Positions 27,648-36,141 of a DNA stretch of 54,689 nt are shown one piece after another. Position 1 is the stretch's first letter. The number at the start of each line of letters is the position of its first letter. The stretch is from the NCBI GenBank assembly GCA_902765025.1, contig CACWYC010000009.1:1-54689 (forward strand). The letters are read 5' to 3'. This DNA is from Oscillospiraceae bacterium. Its GTDB lineage: Bacteria; Bacillota; Clostridia; Oscillospirales; Oscillospiraceae. A model generated the notes under the pieces. It was not told the origin of the DNA and ran no database searches. It saw only the letters and a program-made list of their open reading frames with translations. A program made the translations under genes and the position numbers.

Positions 27648-27664
27648 TCGTACATAACCATTTT

Positions 27665-27698
27665 GCCGGCAGGAAAATTCCTGCCGGCTTCTTTTTTT
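27665..27698 (+). terminator. Terminator of the rarA operon
   Basis: An 11-base-pair stem GCCGGCAGGAA with its complement (27678-27688), then TTCTTTTTTT. The last Ts overlap the spoIIGA -35 box. Confidence 0.92.
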
Positions 27699-27729
27699 GA
27701 CCTCTTTTGAATATCTGCCGCCGTATAAT
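27697..27729 (+). promoter_or_regulatory. Promoter of spoIIGA-sigE with long spacer and Spo0A-box-like repeats
   Basis: TTGACC (27697-27702) and TATAAT (27724-27729) are 21 bases apart. The Bacillus spoIIG promoter has the same kind of overlong spacer and is activated by Spo0A bound at boxes 10 bases apart near -35. Here TTTTGA is repeated at 27695 and 27705; TTTGACC matches the reversed 0A box TTCGACA at five of seven positions. Confidence 0.5.
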
Positions 27730-27747
27730 GCCCATGAGGTGAGGGCG

Positions 27748-28635
27748 GTGGTAGTGTACATCGACAGGCTGTTTTTCATCAATGCGGTGGTGGACTATCT
27801 TCTGCTGCTGACCACCGCGCAACTGATGGGGCTCCCGCTGCGGCGCGGGCGGTACATCATCGTTTCCATCGTTGGCGGCTTGTACAGCGCGGCAGCCATG
27901 GTCTTTCCGCTGCTGGGTCAATGGTGGGTGAAATGTACGGTCGGACTGGCCATTGCGCTGATGGCCTATCGGCGGGAGGCAGAGCGCTGGCGGGCAGCGG
28001 CGCTTTATTTCCTGCTGTCGGGGGCCATGGCAGGGGCCATGCTGGCGGTGACGCTGCGGGCAGGGCAGGAGAGCGGCACGCTCTACTTTGCCACCGTGGG
28101 CTGGCGGACGCTGCTGCTGTCGGCAGCGGGATTTTATGGTTTGCTGACGCTGCTTTTTTACCAGAAAGCAAAACACGGAGGGGGAGAGCTGATGGAGATG
28201 ACGGTGGACGCCTTTGGGCGCCGGTGCCGCATACAGGTGCTGCGGGACAGCGGCAACGTACTGCGTAACCCGGTGGACGGCCAGCCGGTACTGGTTGCGG
28301 AGTCGGAGGCGGTGCGATCGCTGCTGCCGGAGGCGGCGGCCGCCATCATCATGGGCGGCGATGGGCCGGAGGACAAGATGGCGGCGCTGTACGACGCCGG
28401 CTTTACCGCCTTCACGCTGCTGCCGTATCACAGCATCGGATGCAGTGAGGGACTTTTGCTGGCGCTGAAAAGCGACGCCATTCAGGCGGGATCCCGGCGG
28501 ATTCCAAGAGCACTGATTGCCCTCTATCACGGCAAAATCGGCAGAGGCGTGTATCACGGTTTATGGGGAGGTGAGCGGTATGGCGCGGCTATGGCAGAGG
28601 ATTCTGCAGTGGATACGGCATTACAGGCAGGATAA
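27748..28635 (+). CDS. spoIIGA: Sigma-E processing peptidase SpoIIGA
   Basis: A 295-residue protein: five membrane segments in the first 150 residues (starting [20 protein letters not shown]), then an aspartic-protease-like domain with [18 protein letters not shown], where Asp of DSG is catalytic. It sits in the septal membrane and cleaves the pro-sequence from SigE after a signal from the forespore. The GTG at 27748 gives the usual family start and follows GAGGTGAG; GTG 27754 is possible. The sigE gene starts inside this gene, 56 bases before its end. Confidence 0.92.
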   Translation: MVVYIDRLFFINAVVDYLLLLTTAQLMGLPLRRGRYIIVSIVGGLYSAAAMVFPLLGQWWVKCTVGLAIALMAYRREAERWRAAALYFLLSGAMAGAMLAVTLRAGQESGTLYFATVGWRTLLLSAAGFYGLLTLLFYQKAKHGGGELMEMTVDAFGRRCRIQVLRDSGNVLRNPVDGQPVLVAESEAVRSLLPEAAAAIIMGGDGPEDKMAALYDAGFTAFTLLPYHSIGCSEGLLLALKSDAIQAGSRRIPRALIALYHGKIGRGVYHGLWGGERYGAAMAEDSAVDTALQAG

Positions 28636-29281
28636 TATTTACTACATAGGCGGCAGCGATACTCTGCCGCCGCCGCTGCCCCGGGAGGAGGAAACGATGC
28701 TGATCGGGCGACTATCCCAAGGGGACGGCGAGGCCCGACAGCGGCTGATTGAACGCAATCTGCGGCTGGTGGTCTACATCGCCAAGCGGTTTGACAACAC
28801 CGGTATCAACATTGAGGATCTGATCTCCATCGGCACCATCGGCCTGATCAAGGCGGTGAATACCTTCCAGAGCGACAAAAATATCAAGCTGGCCACCTAT
28901 GCCAGCCGCTGCATTGAAAACGAGATTTTGATGTATCTGCGGAAAAACAGCAATACTCGCACGGAAGTCAGTCTGGACGAGCCGCTGAATACCGACTGGG
29001 ACGGCAAGGAGCTGCTGCTGTCCGACGTGATGGGCACCGACCCGGACGTGGTAATGCGGCCCCTGGAGGAGGATGTGGATCGCCAGCTGCTACACTCCGC
29101 CGTGGCAAAGCTGGCGCCACGGGAGCGGGACATCATCGCCATGCGCTTCGGCCTCGGCGGAAGGAAAGAACTGACCCAGAAAGAGGTGGCCGACCAGCTC
29201 GGCATCTCCCAGAGTTACATTTCACGGCTGGAAAAACGGATCATCCTCCGTTTGAAACGGGAAATGATCAAATCAGGGTAA
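28580..29281 (+). CDS. sigE: RNA polymerase sporulation sigma factor SigE
   Basis: A 233-residue early mother-cell sigma factor. After a short pro-sequence ([19 protein letters not shown]) comes [13 protein letters not shown], the usual processing boundary, then region 2 ([54 protein letters not shown]) and region 4 ([20 protein letters not shown]). The match to Bacillus SigE is near exact in region 2. GGGAGGTGAG precedes the ATG at 28580. In Bacillus sigG follows; here a terminator comes after 4 bases instead, so sigG must be elsewhere. Confidence 0.97.
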   Translation: MARLWQRILQWIRHYRQDNIYYIGGSDTLPPPLPREEETMLIGRLSQGDGEARQRLIERNLRLVVYIAKRFDNTGINIEDLISIGTIGLIKAVNTFQSDKNIKLATYASRCIENEILMYLRKNSNTRTEVSLDEPLNTDWDGKELLLSDVMGTDPDVVMRPLEEDVDRQLLHSAVAKLAPRERDIIAMRFGLGGRKELTQKEVADQLGISQSYISRLEKRIILRLKREMIKSG

Positions 29282-29285
29282 CCAT

Positions 29286-29326
29286 AACGGCTGTAAGGTA
29301 ATTTCACCTTACAGCCGTTGTATTTT
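29286..29326. terminator. Bidirectional terminator after sigE
   Basis: A 14-base-pair stem (29286-29299 with 29306-29319) followed by GTATTTT; it also ends the minus-strand XRE gene. Confidence 0.9.
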
Positions 29327-30054
29327 CAATATTGAATGTGCATAGGGCGATTGATGACCATCATGTTGCAGTTACGAAGCAGCTGCAAATCCTCCTTACC
29401 CAGCTTAATGGACTGCAGCAGTCTTTCATCCTCCGGCATGGGCGCTTTGGCAATCAAAATCTTGACGGATGCGGGGGCGAAAAAGGGGGCCGAGCCGATG
29501 CCGGACATCATACCGATGGCGGGCGCCCGATTCTGCAGGGGATTCAGCAGGCAGATATACATCTTTTCCGCCCGGTTCATCTGGTTAACCAGGTGCATGT
29601 GAGTGATGGTGTCATAGGCGTCCAACCTGCCGCTGTACAGGTTTTTGCAGAGGTCAGGGGTGCTGAAGCTATTCAGATCGTTGTACAGCGTTGCCTCCAC
29701 GCCCGCTCCGTCGACGGCAGGGGAGAAACGCAGCAGCGACTTTACAATACTGTTTACTCGACCGTCGAAGTAATACATATAGGCCCGGTCGGTGTTGAAA
29801 TAGGCGCTGTTGGGCAGCAAAAGGTCGCTGTTTTGCGGTATATCGTCGATGTCCAGGAAGTATTTCAGCGCAACGCCAAGAGCCTGGGCGATGTCGTGCA
29901 GCGTCTCCACATCGATGGCGATGATGCCGTTCTCATACTTGGAAACCGTGGCCTTGCTCTTGCCGATCATGGCAGAAAACTGCTCGATGGTGTAGCCCCG
30001 GCTTTTGCGGTACTTTTTGATGCGCTGGCCCACTTGATAGGAGAGGGAAGACAT
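29326..30054 (-). CDS. XRE-family transcriptional regulator
   Basis: A 242-residue protein. Residues 5-65 form a helix-turn-helix (YTIEQFSAMIGKSKATVSKY, then ENGIIAIDVETL). The remaining 175 residues are a domain I do not recognise, with YFNTDRAYMYYFDGRV and MYICLLNPLQNRAP; it may bind a ligand or mediate oligomers. GAGGTGAT precedes ATG 30054. It has a near-consensus promoter and lies divergent from recQ and convergent with sigE. Target genes unknown. Confidence 0.82.
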   Translation of the reverse strand: MSSLSYQVGQRIKKYRKSRGYTIEQFSAMIGKSKATVSKYENGIIAIDVETLHDIAQALGVALKYFLDIDDIPQNSDLLLPNSAYFNTDRAYMYYFDGRVNSIVKSLLRFSPAVDGAGVEATLYNDLNSFSTPDLCKNLYSGRLDAYDTITHMHLVNQMNRAEKMYICLLNPLQNRAPAIGMMSGIGSAPFFAPASVKILIAKAPMPEDERLLQSIKLGKEDLQLLRNCNMMVINRPMHIQY

Positions 30055-30087
30055 GGTATCACCTCGCAAAGGAGAGTATGTGAGACA

Positions 30088-30116
30088 ATTATAACAATCC
30101 GCATTTAGCACGTCAA
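30088..30116 (-). promoter_or_regulatory. Sigma-A promoter of the XRE gene
   Basis: Minus strand: TTGACG (30111-30116), 17-base spacer, TATAAT (30088-30093). Confidence 0.85.
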
Positions 30117-30170
30117 CGAAGTTTTTCTTTTACAGAAATTATTTACATAAAATATTCTTCAAAATGGAAT

Positions 30171-30184
30171 CGTATAAATGTTCG
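30171..30184. promoter_or_regulatory. Weak LexA-box-like site upstream of recQ
   Basis: CGTATAAATGTTCG has one perfect half (GTTCG) and one poor half compared with CGAAC-N4-GTTCG. It lies 30 bases before the recQ -35 box. Confidence 0.25.
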
Positions 30185-30213
30185 ATTTTTTGAGGTAGTA
30201 TGCTGTTCGCATA

Positions 30214-30242
30214 TTGTCAAATCGAAAATGAACCAATATAAT
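30214..30242 (+). promoter_or_regulatory. Sigma-A promoter of recQ, overlapping the first ATG
   Basis: TTGTCA (30214-30219), 17-base spacer, TATAAT (30237-30242). The ATG at 30241 is inside the -10 box, so an RNA from this promoter, starting near 30249, would not contain it. Confidence 0.7.
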
Positions 30243-32106
30243 GATAAAAAAGCGGGGAGGGGTGAGCATTATCCAAAAAGAACAGTTACTCAAACAATAC
30301 TTTGGACACGCCGGTTTTCGGCCCGGGCAGGAGCCGCTGATTGACGCCCTGCTGCAGGGGCGTGACGTGCTGGGCGTCATGCCCACAGGGGCGGGCAAGT
30401 CCATCTGCTATCAGCTTCCCGCGCTGCTTTTACCGGGGATTACGCTGGTTATTTCACCCCTTATTTCCCTGATGAAGGACCAAGTGACGGCGCTGCGAGA
30501 GGCGGGGCTGGCGGCGGCGTACATCAATTCCTCGCTGACCTATCCCCAGTATGTAGAGGTGCTGCGCCGGGCCAGGCAGGGCGCCTATACCATTATTTAC
30601 GTCGCCCCGGAACGGCTTTCCACAGACGCATTTCTCGCTTTTGCGCAAACCGCGCAGATTTCGTTGATTGCCGTGGACGAGGCGCACTGCGTTTCCCAAT
30701 GGGGGCAGGATTTCCGGCCCAGCTATTTGAAAATCGCCGAGTTCTGCCAATCGCTGCCCAATCGCCCTCCTGTGGGCGCCTTTACTGCCACGGCAACAAG
30801 CGCGGTGAAGGAGGATATTGTCAGGCTTCTGGGTCTGCGCAATCCATTGACGCTGACCACTGGGTTTGACCGGCCCAACCTCTATTTCTCCGTGGAGACG
30901 CCGAAGAATAAGGATTTATGGCTGGTCTCCTATCTTAAATCGCACTGCGAGCAAAGCGGTATTATTTACTGCGCCACACGCAAAAATGTGGAGAAGGTAT
31001 GCGGCAATCTTCAACGGCTCGGTTTTCCGGTCACTCGATACCACGCGGGTTTGGAGGATGAGGAACGCCGCAATAACCAAGATGATTTTCTCTTCGACCA
31101 CGCCACAATCATGGTGGCAACAAACGCCTTTGGTATGGGCATCGACAAATCCAACGTAAGCTTCGTGGTGCATTACAATATGCCCAAAAGCATGGAGAGC
31201 TACTACCAGGAGGCGGGCCGCGCCGGGCGGGATGGCACCAGGGCGGAGTGCGTGCTGCTGTACGCTCCTGCCGATGTGCAGACTGCCAGATTTTTTATTG
31301 ATAACAGTGACGAAAATGAAAATCTGACAGAGGAAGAACGGTCCCTCGTCCGGGAACGCGATTTACAGCGGCTGACAAAAATGGTGGGCTACTGCAAAAC
31401 CAAGGACTGTCTGCGGCACTATATTCTTGGCTATTTTGGGGAACAATCGCCGCTACACTGCCAGAATTGCGGTAATTGCAGGGCGGAAATGTCGGAATAT
31501 GACATCACCACTGAGGCGCAAAAGATTCTCTCCTGCGTGATTCGAGTGGAGCGGAAGTATGGCTTTGGCCTGGGTGTGATGCAAATTATCCGCACGCTGA
31601 CTGGCATCAAAGAAAAACGTATCCTGGAATTGGGCCTCGACCAGCTCTCCACCTACGGCACCATGTCCAGGTTGGATAACGCCGCCATTCGCCGCTACAT
31701 TGACCATCTTATTGACCAGGGATATTTGCTCTTGACGGATGGCAAATATCCCGTGCTGCACACCACGGAAAAAGCAAATGAGGTGCTGTTTCACGGCGAA
31801 AAAGTGATGATTGTGGATAGAAAACAGCCAAAAGCCGTCTCAATCGCCGCCACTAAAGAGACAGCCCCCGCAGACAAGGATCTATACAACGCCCTCAGCG
31901 CCCTGCGATACAAAATCGCCAACCTGGAAGGCGTGCCCGCGTTTGTGGTGTTCAGCAATGCCACGCTGCTGGACATGGCGGCAAAGCAGCCGGTCATCAG
32001 GCCGGAATTCCTGCAGGTCTCCGGCGTTGGCAATCGCAAGGCGGAGCGGTACGGAGAGGCATTTATGCAGTGCATCCGCGAATGGCGCGAGAGCCATTCC
32101 TCCTAA
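30241..32106 (+). CDS. recQ: ATP-dependent DNA helicase RecQ
   Basis: Up to 621 residues. Superfamily 2 helicase motifs: FRPGQ (motif 0), MPTGAGKS (I), ISPLISLMKDQ, DEAHCVSQWG (II), TATAT (III) and YYQEAGRAGRDG (VI). The zinc-binding RQC segment has CKTKDCLRHYIL and CQNCGNC, and an HRDC domain ends the protein (FLQVSGVGNRKAERYG). It unwinds DNA for recombination repair. The ATG at 30241 lies in a consensus -10 box; after the likely RNA start, GGGGAGG (30254-30260) stands 7 bases before ATT at 30268, in frame and at the usual family start (IIQKEQLLKQYFGH). I keep the longest frame but favour 30268 or GTG 30262. Confidence 0.93.
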   Translation: MIKKRGGVSIIQKEQLLKQYFGHAGFRPGQEPLIDALLQGRDVLGVMPTGAGKSICYQLPALLLPGITLVISPLISLMKDQVTALREAGLAAAYINSSLTYPQYVEVLRRARQGAYTIIYVAPERLSTDAFLAFAQTAQISLIAVDEAHCVSQWGQDFRPSYLKIAEFCQSLPNRPPVGAFTATATSAVKEDIVRLLGLRNPLTLTTGFDRPNLYFSVETPKNKDLWLVSYLKSHCEQSGIIYCATRKNVEKVCGNLQRLGFPVTRYHAGLEDEERRNNQDDFLFDHATIMVATNAFGMGIDKSNVSFVVHYNMPKSMESYYQEAGRAGRDGTRAECVLLYAPADVQTARFFIDNSDENENLTEEERSLVRERDLQRLTKMVGYCKTKDCLRHYILGYFGEQSPLHCQNCGNCRAEMSEYDITTEAQKILSCVIRVERKYGFGLGVMQIIRTLTGIKEKRILELGLDQLSTYGTMSRLDNAAIRRYIDHLIDQGYLLLTDGKYPVLHTTEKANEVLFHGEKVMIVDRKQPKAVSIAATKETAPADKDLYNALSALRYKIANLEGVPAFVVFSNATLLDMAAKQPVIRPEFLQVSGVGNRKAERYGEAFMQCIREWRESHSS

Positions 32107-32128
32107 CTGCTGCATCCGAAATACAAAT

Positions 32129-32178
32129 ACACCGCTGCCTGCCCGAAGATGGTGTTCGGACAGGCAGCGGTGTTTATT
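32129..32178. terminator. Bidirectional terminator between recQ and cotJC
   Basis: A long stem of 19 base pairs with one mismatch (32129-32147 with 32155-32173), followed by TTATT. Confidence 0.88.
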
Positions 32179-32206
32179 CATAATGCATGGGCTATCGTTG
32201 GGTATT

Positions 32207-32803
32207 TCACCGGTCAAAGCTGGGGTTCACGTAATAGACATTCTTCTCATCCAGCTTTTCCCGGGCCAGTCGCAGGCCCTCGCCGAAGCGCTGGAAATGG
32301 ACGATCTCGCGGGCCCGCAGGAACTTAATGGCATCATTCACATCCGGGTCGTCACTGAGGCGGAGAATGTTGTCGTAGGTGACCCGGGCCTTCTGCTCGG
32401 CCGCCAGGTCCTCGGTGAGGTCAGCGATCATGTCGCCCTTTACCGCCATGGACGCGGCGCTCCAGGGGAAACCGGAGGCGGCGGTGGGGTACACGCCGGC
32501 AGTGTGATCCACAAAGTAGGCGTCGAAGCCGGCGGTCTTGATGTCATCCTCGGTGAGGTTGCGGGTCAGCTGATAGACGATGGTGCCCACCATCTCCAGG
32601 TGGCCCAGCTCCTCGGTGCCGATGTCGGTCAGCAGGCCCTTCAGCTCCGGATAGGGCATGGAGTAGCGCTGGCTCAAATACCGCAGGGAAGCGCCCAGCT
32701 CCCCGTCGGGCCCGCCATACTGGCTGATAATGGCCGCCGCCAGCTTGGGGTTGGTGTTCTTGATTTTGATGGGGTATTGCAGCTTTTTTTCATAGACAAA
32801 CAT
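32207..32803 (-). CDS. cotJC: Spore coat protein CotJC (manganese-catalase family)
   Basis: A 198-residue protein of the manganese catalase family as used in spore coats. Recognisable parts are MFVYEKKLQYPIKI, GELGASLRYLSQRYSMP and the di-metal ligands in DIGTEELGHLEMVGT, EDLAAEQKARVTY and REIVHFQRFGE. It is expected in the spore coat, where it may remove peroxide. Its start overlaps the stop of the cotJA-cotJB fusion (TGATG), and it ends at a shared terminator. Confidence 0.95.
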   Translation of the reverse strand: MFVYEKKLQYPIKIKNTNPKLAAAIISQYGGPDGELGASLRYLSQRYSMPYPELKGLLTDIGTEELGHLEMVGTIVYQLTRNLTEDDIKTAGFDAYFVDHTAGVYPTAASGFPWSAASMAVKGDMIADLTEDLAAEQKARVTYDNILRLSDDPDVNDAIKFLRAREIVHFQRFGEGLRLAREKLDEKNVYYVNPSFDR

Positions 32804-33384
32804 CAGCGATTACCTCCCATTTCCCAAGGCCAGGGGTTTTCCAGCCACTGGCAGCCGCTGTCGGTGGCCGCCGTCTGCGTCAAGGGGCCGTTGTTGGCCT
32901 CGTACTGGTCGCGCCGTTCACGGGCCGCGCGGATCATGCTGCGGTAGAGGGCGAAGGCGTCGTCGTCATCACAGTGGGTGGTAAGGTAGAGGCCCATATC
33001 ATCCACCATGAAATCCATGGCCATCAGCTCCGTCATGGGCGTGTCAGCCAGGCCGTTGGTGGGCGCCGTGTAGCGGAAGGGCATATCCAGCGCCGGGAAC
33101 ACGGTGCCCTGCCGCAGAGACTCATCGGCACCGTAACGGCGGCAGTTGCGGCCCTGCATGGCCACGTAGGGGAAGGCCAGCGTACCCTGCCCGCCGCCGG
33201 GCAGTGCGCCCATCACCACGCCGTCGCCGGACTGCTGGCCGGCTGTATTGTCGGTGATCTGAACGGTGCCTTCCTGGGGCGCGGGCTGGGGCTGGCCCAT
33301 CCACTGGTTGGCGTTCATCATGTCACCCACGCTGCTGCCCAACTGGTTCATGGCAGCGTTCATAAGTGCTTTTTCTATATACAC
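32803..33384 (-). CDS. Fused CotJA-CotJB spore coat protein
   Basis: A 193-residue protein that joins two coat proteins usually encoded by separate genes. Residues 1-65 are Gln/Gly-rich; about 70-103 match CotJA (FPYVAMQGRNCRRYG, then ESLRQGTVFPALDMPF); about 113-193 match CotJB (MTELMAMDFMVDDMGLYL, then THCDDDDAFALY, YEANNGPLTQ, NPWPWEMGG). In Bacillus the three CotJ proteins assemble together in the coat under sigma-E. The start is GTG at 33384 after AAGGAGG. The order fusion-then-cotJC equals the normal cotJA-cotJB-cotJC operon. Confidence 0.88.
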   Translation of the reverse strand: MYIEKALMNAAMNQLGSSVGDMMNANQWMGQPQPAPQEGTVQITDNTAGQQSGDGVVMGALPGGGQGTLAFPYVAMQGRNCRRYGADESLRQGTVFPALDMPFRYTAPTNGLADTPMTELMAMDFMVDDMGLYLTTHCDDDDAFALYRSMIRAARERRDQYEANNGPLTQTAATDSGCQWLENPWPWEMGGNR

Positions 33385-33422
33385 AGTGATCCTCCTTCGT
33401 TGTTTGCCGTAAGGCTATGCCA

Positions 33423-33429
33423 TCCTATG
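33423..33429 (-). promoter_or_regulatory. CATAGGA box upstream of the cotJ operon
   Basis: CATAGGA stands 39 bases upstream of the GTG start, and the same seven bases stand 37 bases before spoIVA. Both genes are sigma-E-controlled in Bacillus, so this may be a variant -10 box (consensus CATACAAT). No convincing -35 box. Confidence 0.25.
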
Positions 33430-33531
33430 CCAAAGGAAAAAGATTTGTTTTTCTTTTTCCATGGGATGTGGTACAATGCATACAGCGCCACCCCTGTCGC
33501 ATATCCATTAGGGAAAGGGGAGGGGAGCGGC

Positions 33532-34230
33532 GTGATTGTCATCATACGGAAAAGGCACCTGGCCGTGGCTGCGCTGGCGCTTTGCGGCTTCGGGCTCATC
33601 GCCTACCTGCTGTGGCAGCCGGTGCAGGAGACAGGGGCATTTGCCGCCGACACGGTGGTGCTGGACGCGGGACACGGCGGCGCCGATGGGGGCGCTGTGG
33701 CTGCCGACGGCACGGCGGAGAGCAGCATCAATCTGGCCATCACGATCAAGGCCCGGGATATTTTGCTGTTTCTGGGCCATGACGTGACCCTGACCCGCGC
33801 CGACGAACAGGGGCTGTACAACGACGACAGCGACACCATCCGCCAAAAAAAGGTGGCGGACACCCATAACCGGGTGGCCCTCATCAACAGCGTGGACGGC
33901 GCGGTGCTGCTCAGCATCCACCAGAATGCGCTGCCCTCGTCGCCCCGCACCCACGGCGCCCAGGCGTTCTACAACTCCGTCGCTCCGGCCCGAGACCTGG
34001 CTCGAAGCATACAGCAGGCGCTGAACGACGCCATCAATGTGGACAACGCCAAAACCGCCGCCGCCATCCCCGGCAGCGTGTACATCATGGCCAACGTGGA
34101 CTGCCCCGGCGTGCTGGTGGAGTGCGGGTTTATGTCCAACCCGCAGGAATCGGCCCTTTTGCAGACGGCTGAGCATCAGATGAAGCTGGCCCAGGCCATC
34201 GTCTGCGGGTATTTATCATACGAAGGATGA
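33532..34230 (+). CDS. cwlD: N-acetylmuramoyl-L-alanine amidase CwlD
   Basis: A 232-residue protein with an N-terminal membrane anchor (LAVAALALCGFGLIAYLLW) and an Amidase_3 domain. Zinc and catalytic residues: His in LDAGHGGADGG, Glu in TAESSIN, His in LSIHQNA and Glu in VLVECGFMSNP. CwlD removes the peptide from muramic acid so that muramic delta-lactam forms in spore cortex, which is needed for germination. Assignment to CwlD over other amidases rests on size, single anchor and the final motif. GTG 33532 follows AAGGGGAGGGGAGC. It lies 6 bases before radA. Confidence 0.88.
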   Translation: MIVIIRKRHLAVAALALCGFGLIAYLLWQPVQETGAFAADTVVLDAGHGGADGGAVAADGTAESSINLAITIKARDILLFLGHDVTLTRADEQGLYNDDSDTIRQKKVADTHNRVALINSVDGAVLLSIHQNALPSSPRTHGAQAFYNSVAPARDLARSIQQALNDAINVDNAKTAAAIPGSVYIMANVDCPGVLVECGFMSNPQESALLQTAEHQMKLAQAIVCGYLSYEG

Positions 34231-34236
34231 TGTGGT

Positions 34237-35604
34237 ATGAAAGAGAGAACGGTATATTTTTGCACCGAGTGCGGCAACGAAAGCCCCAAATGGGCTGGGC
34301 GCTGCCCCAGCTGCGGCGCTTGGAACTCCCTTGTGGAGCAGCGGGCGGAAAAGGCCAAGCGTCCATCCTCGCCAAGCCGTGGTGTGATGCACAGTGTAAA
34401 GGTAACTAACATTACAGATATCGACACCTCTGACGAGATCCGATTCTCCACCGGCATGGGGGAATTGGACCGTGTACTGGGCGGCGGCGCGGTGAAAGGC
34501 TCGCTGGTGCTGGTGGGCGGCGCCCCCGGCATCGGCAAATCCACGCTGATGCTGCAGATCTGCCAGCAGTTGGGCCTGCAAAACAAGGTGCTGTATGTCT
34601 CCGGCGAGGAGTCCATCCACCAGTTGAAGATGCGGGCCAAACGTCTGGGGGTGGACAGCGGCAATCTGTTCGTGGTGTCCGAGACCCGGCTCAGCGACAT
34701 TTTGGAGGCGGTGGAGCGGGAGCAGCCGGACGTGCTGATCATCGACTCCATCCAGACGCTGTACAACGAGGAGCTGGATTCCCCGGCCGGCGGCGTGGGG
34801 CAGGTGAAGGACTGCACCATGGCGCTGATGCAGTTGGCCAAAGGGCAGGGGATCACCGTGTTTGTCATCGGCCATGTGAATAAGGAGGGCTCCATCGCCG
34901 GCCCCAAGGTGTTGGAGCACATGGTGGACTGCGTGCTGTATTTCGAGGGCGATCGGCACATGACCTACCGCATCCTCCGGGCGGCGAAAAACCGCTTTGG
35001 CGCCACCAACGAGATCGGCGTCTTCGAGATGCTGAATGAGGGCCTGAAAGAGGTGGAAAACCCCTCGGAAATGCTGCTGAGCGGCCGGCCCAAGGACGCC
35101 CCCGGCACCTGTGTCACCTGTGTCATGGAGGGGGCACGGCCTGTGCTGGCGGAGGTGCAGGCGCTGGTTTCCTCCGCTTCCGGCAATAAGCCCCTGCGGC
35201 AGAGCAACGGCTTTGACTATAACCGGGCCAATATGCTGCTGGCGGTGCTGGAAAAACGGGGCGGGCTGAAAATCAGCCAGTGCGACGCCTATCTGAACAT
35301 CATCGGCGGACTGACGCTGGACGAGCCTGCTGCCGATCTGGCGGCGCTGGTGGCCATCGCCTCCAGCTATCTGGACTATCCCGTGCCCAGCCAGATGGCG
35401 GCGGTAGGGGAGGTGGGTCTGTCCGGCGAGGTGCGCTCTATCAGCCATCTGGAACAGCGGCTGTCGGAGGTGCAGCGTCTGGGCTTCACCCAGTGCATCG
35501 TACCCCACCATAGAGTAGGTGATCTTCATGCGCCCGCCGGGCTGGAGCTGCTGCCGGTACGCACCATTTCGGATGCGCTGAAACTGTTTGTCCGAGGAAA
35601 ATAA
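34237..35604 (+). CDS. radA: DNA repair protein RadA (Sms)
   Basis: A 455-residue protein that promotes branch migration in recombination. An N-terminal zinc finger (FCTECGNESPKWAGRCPSCG) is followed by a RecA-like ATPase (Walker A GGAPGIGKSTL, Walker B VLIIDSIQ), the RadA-specific KNRFG motif (AAKNRFGATNE) and a Lon-like C-terminal domain (GEVGLSGEVR). It starts 6 bases after cwlD, so the two are co-transcribed. A terminator follows immediately. Confidence 0.97.
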   Translation: MKERTVYFCTECGNESPKWAGRCPSCGAWNSLVEQRAEKAKRPSSPSRGVMHSVKVTNITDIDTSDEIRFSTGMGELDRVLGGGAVKGSLVLVGGAPGIGKSTLMLQICQQLGLQNKVLYVSGEESIHQLKMRAKRLGVDSGNLFVVSETRLSDILEAVEREQPDVLIIDSIQTLYNEELDSPAGGVGQVKDCTMALMQLAKGQGITVFVIGHVNKEGSIAGPKVLEHMVDCVLYFEGDRHMTYRILRAAKNRFGATNEIGVFEMLNEGLKEVENPSEMLLSGRPKDAPGTCVTCVMEGARPVLAEVQALVSSASGNKPLRQSNGFDYNRANMLLAVLEKRGGLKISQCDAYLNIIGGLTLDEPAADLAALVAIASSYLDYPVPSQMAAVGEVGLSGEVRSISHLEQRLSEVQRLGFTQCIVPHHRVGDLHAPAGLELLPVRTISDALKLFVRGK

Positions 35605-35606
35605 AC

Positions 35607-35634
35607 AATAGCCGCTCGAAAGAGCGGCTATTTC
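35607..35634. terminator. Bidirectional terminator after radA
   Basis: AATAGCCGCTC (35607-35617), GAAA loop, perfect complement (35622-35632). It also ends the minus-strand 25-residue gene. Confidence 0.88.
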
Positions 35635-35661
35635 ATCAAATAATGGAATAATTTGAACATA

Positions 35662-35739
35662 TTATCGGTTAAGAGCGATAATGATGGCCGCAATGGCGAC
35701 GATAACCAGACCCACCAAAATCAGTGTCAAAATGCCCAT
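35662..35739 (-). CDS. 25-residue hydrophobic peptide
   Basis: Minus strand: GGAGGG, 7 bases, ATG at 35739, 25 codons, TAA, then a terminator hairpin. The peptide is one membrane helix ending ALNR (ILTLILVGLVIVAIAAIIIA). Its tight gene unit, with a possible promoter (TTGCGG, 18 bases, TATTCT) upstream, suggests it is expressed. It could be a small membrane-protein partner or a type I toxin-like peptide; no antitoxin RNA is proven. Confidence 0.5.
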   Translation of the reverse strand: MGILTLILVGLVIVAIAAIIIALNR

Positions 35740-36077
35740 AGCGAAACCCTCCAAGGCTGCATCCATGATTTATGATGTCAGAATACCATAATCCGATATG
35801 GCACCGCAAGTGGGAAACACGATGTATCGGAAGTGGAGCGGGGTAGGCGACTTCCTGCGGGAGCGGCGTATGCTTGACGTCGTCTTGGACTCCTGATGTA
35901 GTAACTGTCAGTGTTCTGGAGTCTTATCATAGTATTTCGGTATAGGCGGAGTTCTGCCAGGTTGGCTCCATACCTTTTTATCGTCGCGGCACTTTGCAAA
36001 ACTGCCCAAGTATGGTATACTGTCACCAGGTTGATGAACGTGAGCAGAGCAGGGCAGACCGTTCCACCGATACGCAT

Positions 36078-36107
36078 AATTGAACAAAATAAAAATTTTG
36101 TTCAATT
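36078..36107. repeat. Perfect AT-rich inverted repeat
   Basis: AATTGAACAAAAT (36078-36090) and its exact complement (36095-36107) flank AAAA. No T-run follows and it is AT-rich, so an operator or recombination site is as likely as a terminator. Confidence 0.6.
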
Positions 36108-36141
36108 CGAAGTGGGAGGATCGAGTGTTTTTAGAGGATTA

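Noticed and set aside
30060..30111. Longer start for the XRE regulator at 30111
   Set aside because: That start lies in its own -35/-10 region; ATG 30054 has GAGGTGAT upstream.
36078..36107. LexA box reading of the AT-rich palindrome (GAAC...GTTC)
   Set aside because: The half-sites are 14 bases apart, whereas LexA boxes need 4.
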